A DNA stretch of 54,337 bases from JAYUHK01 sp043767025 (GCA_043767025.1 JAYUHK010000092.1:1-54337), one strand, 5' to 3'. Counted from the stretch's first letter, positions 8,334-15,977 are shown. Notes: a model not told the origin generated them from the sequence alone. Program-made: numbers and translations.

Positions 8334-8558
8334 ATGAAAAATTTAAAAGAACAAGAAGACGTAACGACAACGAAAATCGAAAATGTAACTGCAAAAATAC
8401 CTTCGGACGTATTTTTGCTCTCCGCCATCGGAGCCATCGGAATTTCACTCACATTAAAATTAATGAAAAGAAAAGACGATTCAGACTTTGTTGGACAGTG
8501 GGTTGCCCCAATCTTATTATTGGGCGTTTACAACAAATTGGTTAAGCAAGCCAAGTAA
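8334..8558 (+). CDS. Small hypothetical membrane protein
   Basis: 74 residues from ATG at 8334; an upstream in-frame TTG at 8313 would add 7 residues but is less likely. After a charged N-terminus there is a hydrophobic stretch (about 26-45, VFLLSAIGAIGISLTLKLM), a short charged loop (KRKDDSD), then a second hydrophobic segment (VAPILLLGVYNKLV). It therefore looks like a two-helix inner-membrane hairpin. I do not recognise a named family. It starts a run of plus-strand genes ending in Dps. Confidence 0.65.
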   Translation: MKNLKEQEDVTTTKIENVTAKIPSDVFLLSAIGAIGISLTLKLMKRKDDSDFVGQWVAPILLLGVYNKLVKQAK

Positions 8559-8612
8559 AATTAGCTTCATTAAAAGCGATTTCAGACTCTTCCGAACTAA
8601 AAAACAAAAAAT

Positions 8613-9194
8613 ATGAAAAAAAATCTTCCGCTGTACCTGTACGGCTCAATGATAATTGTAGCGGGAATTTTTCTTCTCTTCTCACAGTATTATACTTTCC
8701 AAATCGTAAGATACACACTGGGAGGCATCTTGACCGTCGGAGCCGTGTTCGCATTTCTCGCCTCATTCTTACGTCAGAGAAAACACACAGAATTTGCCTA
8801 TCACGAAATGCACGCCATGACAATGATGTTTTATGGGTTTTCAGTTTTGTTCTTTGCAAACACATTAGAAACGCTGACATATTTTTCAACTTTTCTATTT
8901 TTTTTCTACACATTTTCAGAAATTACTTTTTGCACTTGGCTCCTAAACTTGAAAGGAAGAGTCAATTTCAAAATATTACTCATTCGATTGGTTCTTGGAT
9001 TAGTAGCTGGTGCCGGAACCGTCGTAATCGTGTATTACCCGCGCAGTGGAGCTGTTAATTTGGAAGGCTTTGGAGTGCTTTTTATCACAATAGGTATCAA
9101 TATTTTACTGTATGTCCCGATTATAAAAATGAAAGAATCAAACCTAAATATTCAAAATATTAATGATTTGCCTTTTCAAAATCCTCAAAAATGA
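8613..9194 (+). CDS. Six-helix membrane protein, HdeD / DUF308-like
   Basis: 193 residues with six predicted membrane helices (about 7-27, 33-50, 65-83, 87-108, 117-137, 145-165) and a polar C-terminal tail. Length and helix spacing resemble the HdeD (DUF308) family, which in enterobacteria is linked to acid resistance. The match is by topology rather than diagnostic residues. It is 54 bases downstream of the small membrane protein and 67 before the SOUL gene, all on the plus strand. Confidence 0.6.
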   Translation: MKKNLPLYLYGSMIIVAGIFLLFSQYYTFQIVRYTLGGILTVGAVFAFLASFLRQRKHTEFAYHEMHAMTMMFYGFSVLFFANTLETLTYFSTFLFFFYTFSEITFCTWLLNLKGRVNFKILLIRLVLGLVAGAGTVVIVYYPRSGAVNLEGFGVLFITIGINILLYVPIIKMKESNLNIQNINDLPFQNPQK

Positions 9195-9261
9195 AATAAG
9201 AACTTAGTGCATCAAGAATTGTTTATTAAGATAAAATTCAAATCATAAAACAAAAATTAAT

Positions 9262-9855
9262 ATGAAATTAGCCATATTCGTCATTGCTATATTATCCATA
9301 TTATTAATCATTTCTCAACTATATTTTGCGATGGCAAAGACAGAAACCCAACCGTATCAGGTAATTAAAAGCGATAAAGATTTTGAAATACGGTTATATC
9401 CTCCAGCAACGATGGCGAGTATATCGATGGAGGCAAAAACGTACAAAGAATTGTCCTCAACTGGATTTAGAAAATTGGCTTCCTACATTTTTGGGGGGAA
9501 TGAGGATAAAAAAAATATCGCCATGACAACGCCCGTCCACATGGATATCAACGACTCCTATTCATCAATGAGTTTCGTAATGCCCGCCGATTACAATAAG
9601 GCTAATCTGCCAAAACCCAATGATAGTTCCGTCAGTATCAGGACTACAGCCGAAGAATACGCTGCCGTCATTCAGTTTGGCGGCTACGCCAATGATGAGG
9701 ACATACAAAGGAATACTATCAAATTAGGAAATTCTTTGAAGGCAAGTGGCGTGGATTACTACGGAAATTTTCGCTTTTTGGGTTACAACGCTCCGTATCA
9801 ATTTTTGGGAAGGAAAAATGAAATTATTGTGAATGTGCGTTGGAATCAAAAATAA
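9262..9855 (+). CDS. SOUL-family heme-binding protein with N-terminal membrane anchor
   Basis: 197 residues. Residues 1-24 are a signal peptide or membrane anchor. The rest is the SOUL/HBP fold: PYQVIKSDKDFEIRLYPP (a near-diagnostic start), then KLASYIFGGNEDKKNIAMTT with PVHM, then the C-terminal RWNQK. SOUL proteins bind heme or tetrapyrroles with low affinity. Together with Dps 108 bases downstream this suggests iron and heme handling under oxidative stress (inference). Confidence 0.88.
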   Translation: MKLAIFVIAILSILLIISQLYFAMAKTETQPYQVIKSDKDFEIRLYPPATMASISMEAKTYKELSSTGFRKLASYIFGGNEDKKNIAMTTPVHMDINDSYSSMSFVMPADYNKANLPKPNDSSVSIRTTAEEYAAVIQFGGYANDEDIQRNTIKLGNSLKASGVDYYGNFRFLGYNAPYQFLGRKNEIIVNVRWNQK

Positions 9856-9895
9856 AATACTGTTTTTTGATGAAATAAAAAATACATTGACTTAT

Positions 9896-9949
9896 GAACG
9901 CGTCTAAAGTAAACTACTTATTTTTTTTTCGTTCCTTTATTATTAAACT
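9896..9949 (+). repeat. Dispersed non-coding repeat, copy 1
   Basis: Begins GAACGCGTCTAAAGTAAACT (9896-9915), followed by ACTTA and a T-run. A second copy at 12350-12400 differs in the first 31 bases by only three transitions and keeps a TTCCTT motif after the T-run. It is directly upstream of dps. Confidence 0.6.
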
Positions 9950-9963
9950 ATTAAATTAAAAAA

Positions 9964-10437
9964 ATGAAAGCAAGCATTGGAATTACCGAAATCAACAGCC
10001 AAGCTGTTGCAAACGAATTGTCAAAAATTTTGGCAGACGAATTTGTGCTCTACACAAAAACAAGAAAGGCGCATTGGAATGTCGAAGGCGCAGATTTTTA
10101 TGACAAGCACAAGTTTTTTGAAACACAATTTGGTCAAATAGACGAATTTATTGACAAAGTAGCGGAGCGTATTCGTTCAGTCGGTCACTATGCGCCAGCG
10201 ACGCTCAAAGAGTTTTTATCACTTACACACCTCACGGAAATGAGCCGCGAAAAGAACGACAGTCACGGATTCATCAGGGAACTTTTGACTGACCACGAAA
10301 GCATTATCATTCATCTACGAGAAAATATCAATCGTTTCGCAACTGAATTACACGACCTTGGCACGAGCGATTTTATAACAGGACTCATGGAAGAACACGA
10401 AAAAATGGCTTGGTTTTTACGTTCACATTTAAAATAA
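9964..10437 (+). CDS. dps: Dps ferritin-like DNA protection protein
   Basis: 157 residues, the usual Dps length. The ferroxidase-centre pattern is intact: H37 in KAHWNV, H49, D64 and E68, with the same spacing as E. coli H51, H63, D78 and E82. Dps dodecamers oxidise ferrous iron with peroxide, store ferric iron and shield DNA in starvation. The N-terminus is short, without the Lys-rich tail used by some Dps proteins to bind DNA. It follows SOUL on the same strand; a dispersed repeat fills the gap in front of it. Confidence 0.93.
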   Translation: MKASIGITEINSQAVANELSKILADEFVLYTKTRKAHWNVEGADFYDKHKFFETQFGQIDEFIDKVAERIRSVGHYAPATLKEFLSLTHLTEMSREKNDSHGFIRELLTDHESIIIHLRENINRFATELHDLGTSDFITGLMEEHEKMAWFLRSHLK

Positions 10438-10445
10438 ATTTTTAA

Positions 10446-10544
10446 CGGAATATTGGCAATTCAGCGGAGGCAGTTGATGGTATAAAAGCTGACGGATACA
10501 CCGAAGATTTTAATTTGAGGCAAAATTGTATTGAGTGTATTTAA
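10446..10544 (+). pseudogene. Remnant of a small conserved Bacteroidota protein (GYTEDFNL family)
   Basis: Between Dps and csaA the plus strand reads EAVDGIKADGYTEDFNLRQN followed by CIECI and a stop, with no start codon upstream. It resembles the N-terminal part of a small (about 100-residue) Bacteroidota protein that databases often label phosphoribosylpyrophosphate synthetase-like. After the stop, fragments such as FDEFF in another frame (10558-10573) resemble the next conserved part of that family. I read this as a decayed copy. Confidence 0.5.
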
Positions 10545-10677
10545 AGTCTGGTAGAATTTCGATGAATTTTTTTTGCGCCGACGGAGTTTCTAAAAAAAGA
10601 TACAAAGCTCAACATCAAACAAATAAGTTAGCAAACTTCGTGCGCAGCGTCGGTATCAGAGTGCGAATTTGAGTAAA

Positions 10678-11010
10678 CTAACCAATCCGCGTTCCATTTT
10701 TTGTGGAATGTGTGACATTCAATAAAACAACTTTGCCATCTTCTTCCACTGCGCCCAACACCAAAACTTCCGAGAAAAAATTGGCAATTTGTCGAGTCGG
10801 AAAGTTGGTTACAGCCATTATTTGCTTTCCAATCAAGTCACTTTTTTTGTAATAATCTGTAATCTGCGCACTTGATTTTTTGAAGCCGATTTTTTCGCCG
10901 AAATCTATACACAACTGGTACGCAGGCTTTTTTGCCTTCGGAAAATCTTCCGCCGTCACGATAGTTCCGACGTGGATTTCCACTTTCATAAAATCATCAA
11001 AAGTTATCAT
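10678..11010 (-). CDS. csaA: CsaA-type tRNA-binding domain protein
   Basis: 110 residues forming a single OB-fold tRNA-binding domain. Recognisable segments are FMKVEIHVGTI near the start, the central KKSDLIGKQIMAVTNFPTRQ and FFSEVLVLGA near the end, the pattern of CsaA, a dimeric protein with export-chaperone activity in Bacillus that also resembles the C-terminal domain of methionyl-tRNA synthetase. Its start codon overlaps the stop of the upstream two-helix membrane protein by 4 bases, indicating coupled translation. Confidence 0.88.
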   Translation of the reverse strand: MITFDDFMKVEIHVGTIVTAEDFPKAKKPAYQLCIDFGEKIGFKKSSAQITDYYKKSDLIGKQIMAVTNFPTRQIANFFSEVLVLGAVEEDGKVVLLNVTHSTKNGTRIG

Positions 11011-11216
11011 TTTATAAGTTGTTTGATGTGTAAAGTAATGTTTATCAACATAATAGCTATCAACAACAAGGCTAAATATCTCAAAACAGGACTTTCTAAA
11101 ATAGAGTTGGAGGCTTCATTTTTTGTTTTATTGAGTTTTTTTAGCGCAGCCAAGCGATAAACATAGCCGCCCAAAAGCAACAAAAAAAACTCAAAAATTA
11201 AACCCAAAATATCCAT
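11007..11216 (-). CDS. Small two-helix membrane protein
   Basis: 69 residues: an N-terminal hydrophobic helix (4-20, LGLIFEFFLLLLGGYVY), a basic loop (KKLNKTKNE) and a second helix (46-62, YLALLLIAIMLINITL). No named family recognised. It touches the asparaginase-like gene upstream (1-base overlap) and overlaps csaA downstream by 4 bases, which argues that it is translated. Confidence 0.65.
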   Translation of the reverse strand: MDILGLIFEFFLLLLGGYVYRLAALKKLNKTKNEASNSILESPVLRYLALLLIAIMLINITLHIKQLIK

Positions 11217-11740
11217 TAGTTCACCAGTTTTGATACTTCATTTTCTAATTCTATTTCCTCAAAGTTGCCAGTTTGTTTGTTTTTCTTCACGTTTTCGGAG
11301 CGAAAATAACGCCCATTCATTACCACATAAACGCCTACTGGCAGCGTCTGGACAAATGCCAACGCACTTCCAAGATTAAAAAACCCGTCGGACGACATTC
11401 CGAATGCGTACGGAATCATCGCCCCAGTGATGACGATGGTTTTTTGCTCCAAATCCTCCATCGAAGACAGATGCGTAGCGGTTTCGACCATTTTGTCCGT
11501 GCCGTGCGTTATCAAAATCCGGCGACTTTGAGATTTCTTACAGTTGTGCGCCACAATATCCAAATCTTCTGCCGTCATCTCCAAGCTATCCACCATCATC
11601 AGCGTCCGAATATCAATATCTATGCTGCACCGTCCGCGCTCAAACATCTCCCCAACATGAGAATTTTTGAAATAAAGCTCGCCCGTCAGGTAATTGTATT
11701 CCTTATCAAACGTGCCTCCCGTGACAAAAACTTGAATCAT
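11216..11740 (-). CDS. Short asparaginase-fold protein (asparaginase N-terminal domain only)
   Basis: 174 residues from ATG at 11740; an ORF extends 15 codons upstream, but MIQVFVTGGTFDKEYN is the natural family start. The first threonine motif is TGGTFDKEYN (about residues 8-17) and the second is THGTDKM, the pair that holds the catalytic threonines of asparaginases. The C-terminal domain of type I/II L-asparaginases (another 150 residues or so) is absent, as in a compact Bacteroidota subfamily. Activity on asparagine is plausible but untested. It heads a unit with the two-helix membrane protein and csaA. Confidence 0.75.
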   Translation of the reverse strand: MIQVFVTGGTFDKEYNYLTGELYFKNSHVGEMFERGRCSIDIDIRTLMMVDSLEMTAEDLDIVAHNCKKSQSRRILITHGTDKMVETATHLSSMEDLEQKTIVITGAMIPYAFGMSSDGFFNLGSALAFVQTLPVGVYVVMNGRYFRSENVKKNKQTGNFEEIELENEVSKLVN

Positions 11741-11822
11741 TTTGTATAAAATTTTCGCAAAAATACGAAAAAAAATACGTTGCAATAAATAAAAAACGAG
11801 TTCTTAATTTTTTCTTCATTCC

Positions 11823-12296
11823 TTACACAAACTTGTCCGCACAACTCGAGCTGGCAAAAGCATCAGGTTTCATCTTGAACTCAAAACCCATACCCCGAAT
11901 GTAGCCCATCGCCTCTTTGAGCGCAGAATTGGACTGAAAATGCGGGTCTGTGTTGATGTCAGCGTGGATTTCTAATGCGACGTGGTAAGTTTCAAACACC
12001 GGACAAAGCGCGTAAGCTATCTCGATGGATTTAGAAACTTCAATCAACATTCGTTCTTTGATGGACATTTTTTGGGTGGATTGGGAGCGATTGACGTACA
12101 TGAAGCCGCCTCGCCCTACGCGCAAAAACACAATTACGGTCGCAAAGTCTGTCACACCATTTTGTGACTGCGAGTCAGTACCGATGCAGACTTTAATTTT
12201 GTTTCCGAGCGCAGTTTCCTCCCGTATGGTTTTTTCTACAGCCTCCAAAATAGGAAGTTGGATATTCTCTCCGTTCAATTTTCTCCAGCCTATCAT
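11823..12296 (-). CDS. YkuK-like ribonuclease H-fold protein (DUF458)
   Basis: 157 residues. KVCIGTDSQSQNGVTDFATV (about 35-54) with its Asp, the middle ALEIHADINTDPHFQSN segment and KPDAFASSSCADKF at the end match the YkuK/DUF458 family, which has an RNase H-like fold with conserved acids. Biochemical function is not established. It ends 82 bases before the asparaginase-like gene on the same strand. Confidence 0.75.
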   Translation of the reverse strand: MIGWRKLNGENIQLPILEAVEKTIREETALGNKIKVCIGTDSQSQNGVTDFATVIVFLRVGRGGFMYVNRSQSTQKMSIKERMLIEVSKSIEIAYALCPVFETYHVALEIHADINTDPHFQSNSALKEAMGYIRGMGFEFKMKPDAFASSSCADKFV

Positions 12297-12349
12297 ATTT
12301 TAAATTTTTAAAATGACTTGCAAGATTGCTCTTTTGAAAAATACTTTAG

Positions 12350-12400
12350 GAACGCATCTAAAATAAGCTACTTATTTTTTCTTTATTCCTTATTCTAAAC
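12350..12400 (+). repeat. Dispersed non-coding repeat, copy 2
   Basis: Begins GAACGCATCTAAAATAAGCT (12350-12369), then ACTTATTTTTT and TTATTCCTTATT. Matches 9896-9949 in the same orientation with three transitions in the first 31 bases. Both copies are intergenic. Confidence 0.6.
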
Positions 12401-12469
12401 GAAACATACCGTTTAATTTTTGTTTTATACCGTTTCCTAAATCTACACAAAGTTATCAACATTAAACTC

Positions 12470-12477
12470 TACTTTTG
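12470..12477 (+). promoter_or_regulatory. -7 box of the candidate small RNA
   Basis: TACTTTTG matches TAnnTTTG at every fixed position; transcription would start near 12484. No TTG is found 17-23 bases upstream. The box lies between the arms of a 7-bp inverted repeat, CTACACA (12443-12449) and TGTGTAG (12481-12487). Confidence 0.5.
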
Positions 12478-12483
12478 CACTGT

Positions 12484-12563
12484 GTAGTTTTCTCATAGTA
12501 TGTTTAGTTCTCCAACACGACAGATTCCTACCTAATTTTTCTGCAAGTGTTGGAGACTTTTTT
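12484..12563 (+). ncRNA. Candidate small RNA, about 80 nt, ending in an intrinsic terminator
   Basis: No protein is encoded here. A strong stem pairs CTCCAACAC (12510-12518) with GTGTTGGAG (12547-12555), extended by AGT/ACT across one bulged T to 12 base pairs. It is followed directly by six T (12558-12563). Inside it CAGA (12521-12524) can pair with TCTG (12540-12543), leaving a pyrimidine-rich loop containing TTCCTACC. With the perfect -7 box in front, this has the layout of a free-standing RNA gene. Its size and hairpin form recall the 6S-Flavo class, but that needs a covariance search. Confidence 0.5.
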
Positions 12564-12592
12564 CTGAATTTTTTTTGTAAAATCCAACATAA

Positions 12593-12630
12593 AAAAAGCC
12601 TGTTGTTCTTTTCAGAACATCAGGCTTTTT
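12593..12630 (-). terminator. Bidirectional intrinsic terminator
   Basis: Arms 12593-12609 (AAAAAGCCTGTTGTTCT) and 12614-12630 (AGAACATCAGGCTTTTT) pair over 17 bp with one mismatch around a TTTC loop. The A-run on the left serves minus-strand transcripts from the deiminase gene that ends at 12661; T-runs on the right would stop plus-strand transcripts. Confidence 0.9.
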
Positions 12631-12660
12631 GTTTTTTATCGGTCGAATATTATAAAAAAA

Positions 12661-14349
12661 TTACCTGATTACTAATTTTTGCGTCCATATTTTTCCGCTA
12701 TTTGCAGAAAATGTAACAAAATAAACGCCTGCCGCATAACGCTCCGCATGAAGAAAATAACGACTCTCTCCTACTGGTATTCTCCCTTCAAAGATAGTTT
12801 CTACATCTCTACCCAAAATATCTTTTAGGTTAATTTTTGAATAAGTTTCCACACCCGAAATGACTGGAATACAGGTGATTGAAGACGCAGGATTCGGATA
12901 AATATCCAACATTTGTGGAGCTTTTTCTATTTCATTCGCAGAGTTAGAAATTAAAATTTTGAATTTCCAATATCCTTCGGGTGCTGGCATTGGACGCGCA
13001 ATTTGCTTTCCCGAAGTAGAAACAGCCGCAATATAGTAATAAACACTTGTTCCATTTATTTGTTCAGGAATAGTTCCAGACCAAATATTATTTGTAGCAT
13101 CGGTGATATTCATCGCCAACGGCAGATAATTTCCGTTTAGACTTGTTTTGTACCAAATCGTAGCTTCCGAAACACCGCTTTTATGCTTGATGGTCGCATT
13201 GACCGAGTAGCCTTGCGGTTTAGAAACTGTCACATCTCGAAGCCTTTGATGAACAATAAGCAGTGGATTTGTGACACCGATTTCTTTCGTTATACAGTGA
13301 ACCGCACCAGACTGCGTAATAATCGAATTACAATTATTGATGCCAATAATCTGATAGCCGGGCATATTTTCTTGCCAAATCCTTTGAGCCACCGTGTCGT
13401 ATTTTTGCTCATAAAAAGGCACTAAAATACTTTTATTTACAAAAGACGCATTTGCATACGTCCGATAGTCGCCATTGCTATCCGGGAAAGAACCGCCTGC
13501 ATCTGGCGGCATCGGGATTCTTACTACACGGTACGGAGTACCGAAAACACTCATTTTTTGGCTCAAAACATACTGTAAATTAGCCTCTATTTGCGGTCCG
13601 TCTGCAACGCCGTCGGGATATTGACCCACCAAAAGAGTTTCTTCATCGAGCAGTTTCATGTGCATATCTATATGGTGTATCAAGTCGTAAGGTAAAATTT
13701 CCATCTTGACGTATCTCGAAATTCCCATAAAATTTTTCATAATTGCGTCCACTTCTGGCTCTGTTTTTGGGGTGGTAGGAATATTGTCACCAATACCGTC
13801 ATTTTCATCTAAAATGAGCTTCGAGGCAAACGCCGTTCCCAATCCATCTGTCATATAATTTCCGCCCGTATTCACCAAATCAAAAGGGGCAATCGAATTT
13901 TTAATGAATGGAATATTCAAAAAATTTGCTATCTTTTTGGGTACTACTGTATCGTCTGAAGGACGATTTCGATTGTACTTCCAATCCAGCATAACCAATG
14001 AATCCACCGAATTTAGATATACTGAATTAGGACCATAATCCCGCACCCATATTCTATCTACGTTAGAAGTAACGATAGAAATATTGTTTGTATCTACATT
14101 TGCATTATTAAGTTCGGTCTGTACAGTCGCAGGTGTAGAAGTCATAATCATCACTCTGCATTGGCTTTTTGCAGCCTTGATGATGTCTATTAAATTTTTC
14201 TTAATTTCGGTATCGCTCGGCTTCCAACTTACGCAGAACGCCTGCACTTCTTCCCACTCTGCCATAGAACGAATATGACTACCGACTGGCTGTTGAGCGA
14301 AAATATTGACTGTCACAAAGCATAAAATAAACGTAATTATTTTTTTCAT
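12661..14349 (-). CDS. Secreted peptidyl-arginine/agmatine deiminase (PAD_porph family) with T9SS type A sorting domain
   Basis: 562 residues. Signal peptide 1-18 (cleavage near FAQQ). The deiminase domain (about 25-360) has the guanidine-modifying active-site set: D104 in WVRDYGP, H226 and D228 in HHIDMH, N300 and the nucleophile C352 in SGAVHCIT, numbers close to those of Porphyromonas PPAD (D130, H236, D238, N297, C351). A beta-sandwich segment follows (about 375-470), then a C-terminal T9SS type A domain starting DIYPNPASS and ending QKLVIR, so the enzyme is predicted to be exported and surface-attached. It would turn arginine or agmatine guanidinium groups into citrulline-type products plus ammonia. 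The start is 30 bases from the ribH stop. Confidence 0.87.
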   Translation of the reverse strand: MKKIITFILCFVTVNIFAQQPVGSHIRSMAEWEEVQAFCVSWKPSDTEIKKNLIDIIKAAKSQCRVMIMTSTPATVQTELNNANVDTNNISIVTSNVDRIWVRDYGPNSVYLNSVDSLVMLDWKYNRNRPSDDTVVPKKIANFLNIPFIKNSIAPFDLVNTGGNYMTDGLGTAFASKLILDENDGIGDNIPTTPKTEPEVDAIMKNFMGISRYVKMEILPYDLIHHIDMHMKLLDEETLLVGQYPDGVADGPQIEANLQYVLSQKMSVFGTPYRVVRIPMPPDAGGSFPDSNGDYRTYANASFVNKSILVPFYEQKYDTVAQRIWQENMPGYQIIGINNCNSIITQSGAVHCITKEIGVTNPLLIVHQRLRDVTVSKPQGYSVNATIKHKSGVSEATIWYKTSLNGNYLPLAMNITDATNNIWSGTIPEQINGTSVYYYIAAVSTSGKQIARPMPAPEGYWKFKILISNSANEIEKAPQMLDIYPNPASSITCIPVISGVETYSKINLKDILGRDVETIFEGRIPVGESRYFLHAERYAAGVYFVTFSANSGKIWTQKLVIR

Positions 14350-14379
14350 AAATTTTGATTTAAAAGTTCACATTTTTTA

Positions 14380-14898
14380 TTAAGCGAATCCGATTGTTGC
14401 TTTTTTTCGTGTCATACTTTTGCCTAATTCTATCATTTTTAAAGCTGTTTGTGCTGCTTCTATTCCCTTATTACCGTGTTTTCCGCCTGCCCTATCGATT
14501 GCTTGTTGCTCATTATTGGCGGTAATAACTCCAAAAACAATAGGCTTACCAGAAATCATACCCATTTGTGCCAGCGAATTTGCTACTGCACTACTAATAT
14601 AATCATCATGTTTTGTTTCGCCTTTTATGACACAACCCAAACAAATAACGGCATCTAAATTTTGGCTTGATGCTAACATCTTGGCAGCCGTTGGCAGCTC
14701 AAAAGTTCCCGGTACTTGCGCGGTATAGATTTTATCTGGATTCGCGCCGTGTTTTATCAATGTTTCATAGCAACTTTCGTACATTTTGTGGGTAATATGT
14801 GGGTTCCAGTTGGCGACTACCACGCCGATATTCCAAGATTCTGCGTTTGGCATAGCCTCTGCGTCGTAATCCGACAAATTTTTTAATGCTACAGACAT
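14380..14898 (-). CDS. ribH: 6,7-dimethyl-8-ribityllumazine synthase
   Basis: 172 residues, the standard length. It condenses 5-amino-6-ribitylamino-uracil with dihydroxybutanone phosphate, the penultimate riboflavin step. Family marks: VVANWNPHIT near the N-terminus, QVPGTFELPTAAKML, the phosphate-binding LGCVIKGETKHDDYI with the catalytic-type His, and FGVITANNEQQAIDRAGG. It stands alone, without other rib genes, and precedes the deiminase by 30 bases. No FMN riboswitch is visible in the 91-bp upstream gap, which is shared with a divergent gene and contains TAGATTTA, a near match to the -7 box. Confidence 0.95.
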   Translation of the reverse strand: MSVALKNLSDYDAEAMPNAESWNIGVVVANWNPHITHKMYESCYETLIKHGANPDKIYTAQVPGTFELPTAAKMLASSQNLDAVICLGCVIKGETKHDDYISSAVANSLAQMGMISGKPIVFGVITANNEQQAIDRAGGKHGNKGIEAAQTALKMIELGKSMTRKKATIGFA

Positions 14899-14989
14899 AT
14901 AATTATTGTTAATTTTGTGACATAAATCTACCTGAAAACAAATTTCATGTAAATTTAGTTTTTTTTTTGATTTAAAACTAAAAAAGTGA

Positions 14990-15940
14990 ATGAGTAAAAT
15001 TTATAAAATAATAATATTTTTAGGTATTTTGTGTCAGACTAAAAACCAAAATTTAGCTGCACAAACTATAGATACTATTTTTTTGGGCAATTCAGTTTAT
15101 ATGGATTCCGTTGTTATCAGAGCTTCAAAAATCGGCTTTGATGCACAGGATTTCATTCTCCGTATGCAGCAAGATGAGTCTTTTTACAAAGCGTTTAAAA
15201 ACTTGCGTTTTACATCTTATAATTCTGATAATCAATTAGTTATAAAAAGTAAAAGAAATAAGATTACAGCCTCTTTGAGCAATAAAATACACCAAAATTG
15301 GAATGGAAAATGTAGAAGTATGAAAGTTTTATCGGAGAAAACGGAGGGCGACTTGCTCGACGACTCCAACGATTACAACTACTATACAGCTAAACTATTG
15401 GACAGACTTTTTTTCACACACGGCGAAATTTGTGACAAAAAAGAATTGGTAGAAGAAACACCCGAAATGCAAAAAGATGTATCAAACAGTCATGTTAATG
15501 AGTTGAAAAAATTAATTTTTAAGCCCGGTCAAGCCGTAGATGTTCCGTTTGTAGGCTCTAAAACGGCAATTTTTTCTCCTGAAATGCGACCATATTATGA
15601 TTATTCAGTGACTTCAAAATTATACGCAGAAAAAATTGATTGTTACGTTTTTGCAGCATTCGTAAAGCCTGAATTTCTAACTAAAAAAGAAGGTAAAACC
15701 GTAATTAAATATTTAGAAACTTACTTTGACAAACTTACAAAACAAGTGGTGGCAAGGCGTTATCAGTTACAATACAGTAATTTTTGGTTTGATTTTGATG
15801 TAAAAATGGACATTCAACTGACTAAAATTGGTACTAAATATTTCCCCCAGCACATCAGCTACGACGGCAACTGGAATGTACCGTTTCAGAAGCGAGAAAT
15901 CGCCAAATTTAATATTTCTTTCTATGATTTTGGTCTTTAA
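14990..15940 (+). CDS. Exported protein of unknown function
   Basis: 316 residues with an N-terminal signal peptide (about 1-25, ending NLAAQ). The mature part is mixed alpha/beta, with many Tyr and Phe residues towards the C-terminus (YYDYSVTSKLYAEKIDCYVF, NFWFDFDVKMDIQLTKIG), resembling conserved periplasmic or outer-membrane-associated Bacteroidota proteins with a lipoprotein-carrier-like sheet. No named family recognised. Divergent from ribH, convergent with the exonuclease gene. Confidence 0.7.
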   Translation: MSKIYKIIIFLGILCQTKNQNLAAQTIDTIFLGNSVYMDSVVIRASKIGFDAQDFILRMQQDESFYKAFKNLRFTSYNSDNQLVIKSKRNKITASLSNKIHQNWNGKCRSMKVLSEKTEGDLLDDSNDYNYYTAKLLDRLFFTHGEICDKKELVEETPEMQKDVSNSHVNELKKLIFKPGQAVDVPFVGSKTAIFSPEMRPYYDYSVTSKLYAEKIDCYVFAAFVKPEFLTKKEGKTVIKYLETYFDKLTKQVVARRYQLQYSNFWFDFDVKMDIQLTKIGTKYFPQHISYDGNWNVPFQKREIAKFNISFYDFGL

Positions 15941-15977
15941 GAAAGACAAAAAACTTAAAAATTGAGGCTATACTTGA

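Noticed and set aside
8542..8913. A 123-codon minus-strand ORF
   Set aside because: Overlaps the six-helix membrane protein gene on the other strand and looks compositionally random (Arg/Cys-rich).
11741..11785. N-terminal 15-residue extension of the asparaginase-like protein
   Set aside because: The extension (MQRIFFRIFAKILYK) precedes the natural start MIQVFVTGGTF and would put a basic hydrophobic tail on a cytoplasmic enzyme; the internal ATG at 11740 is preferred.
12451..12460. TTATCAACA as a DnaA box and possible replication origin
   Set aside because: One mismatch to TTATCCACA, no cluster of further boxes, and no dnaA, dnaN or other origin-linked gene nearby.
14899..14989. FMN riboswitch in front of ribH
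   Set aside because: The gap is only 91 bases and lacks the conserved RFN-element segments; the hairpin content is weak.
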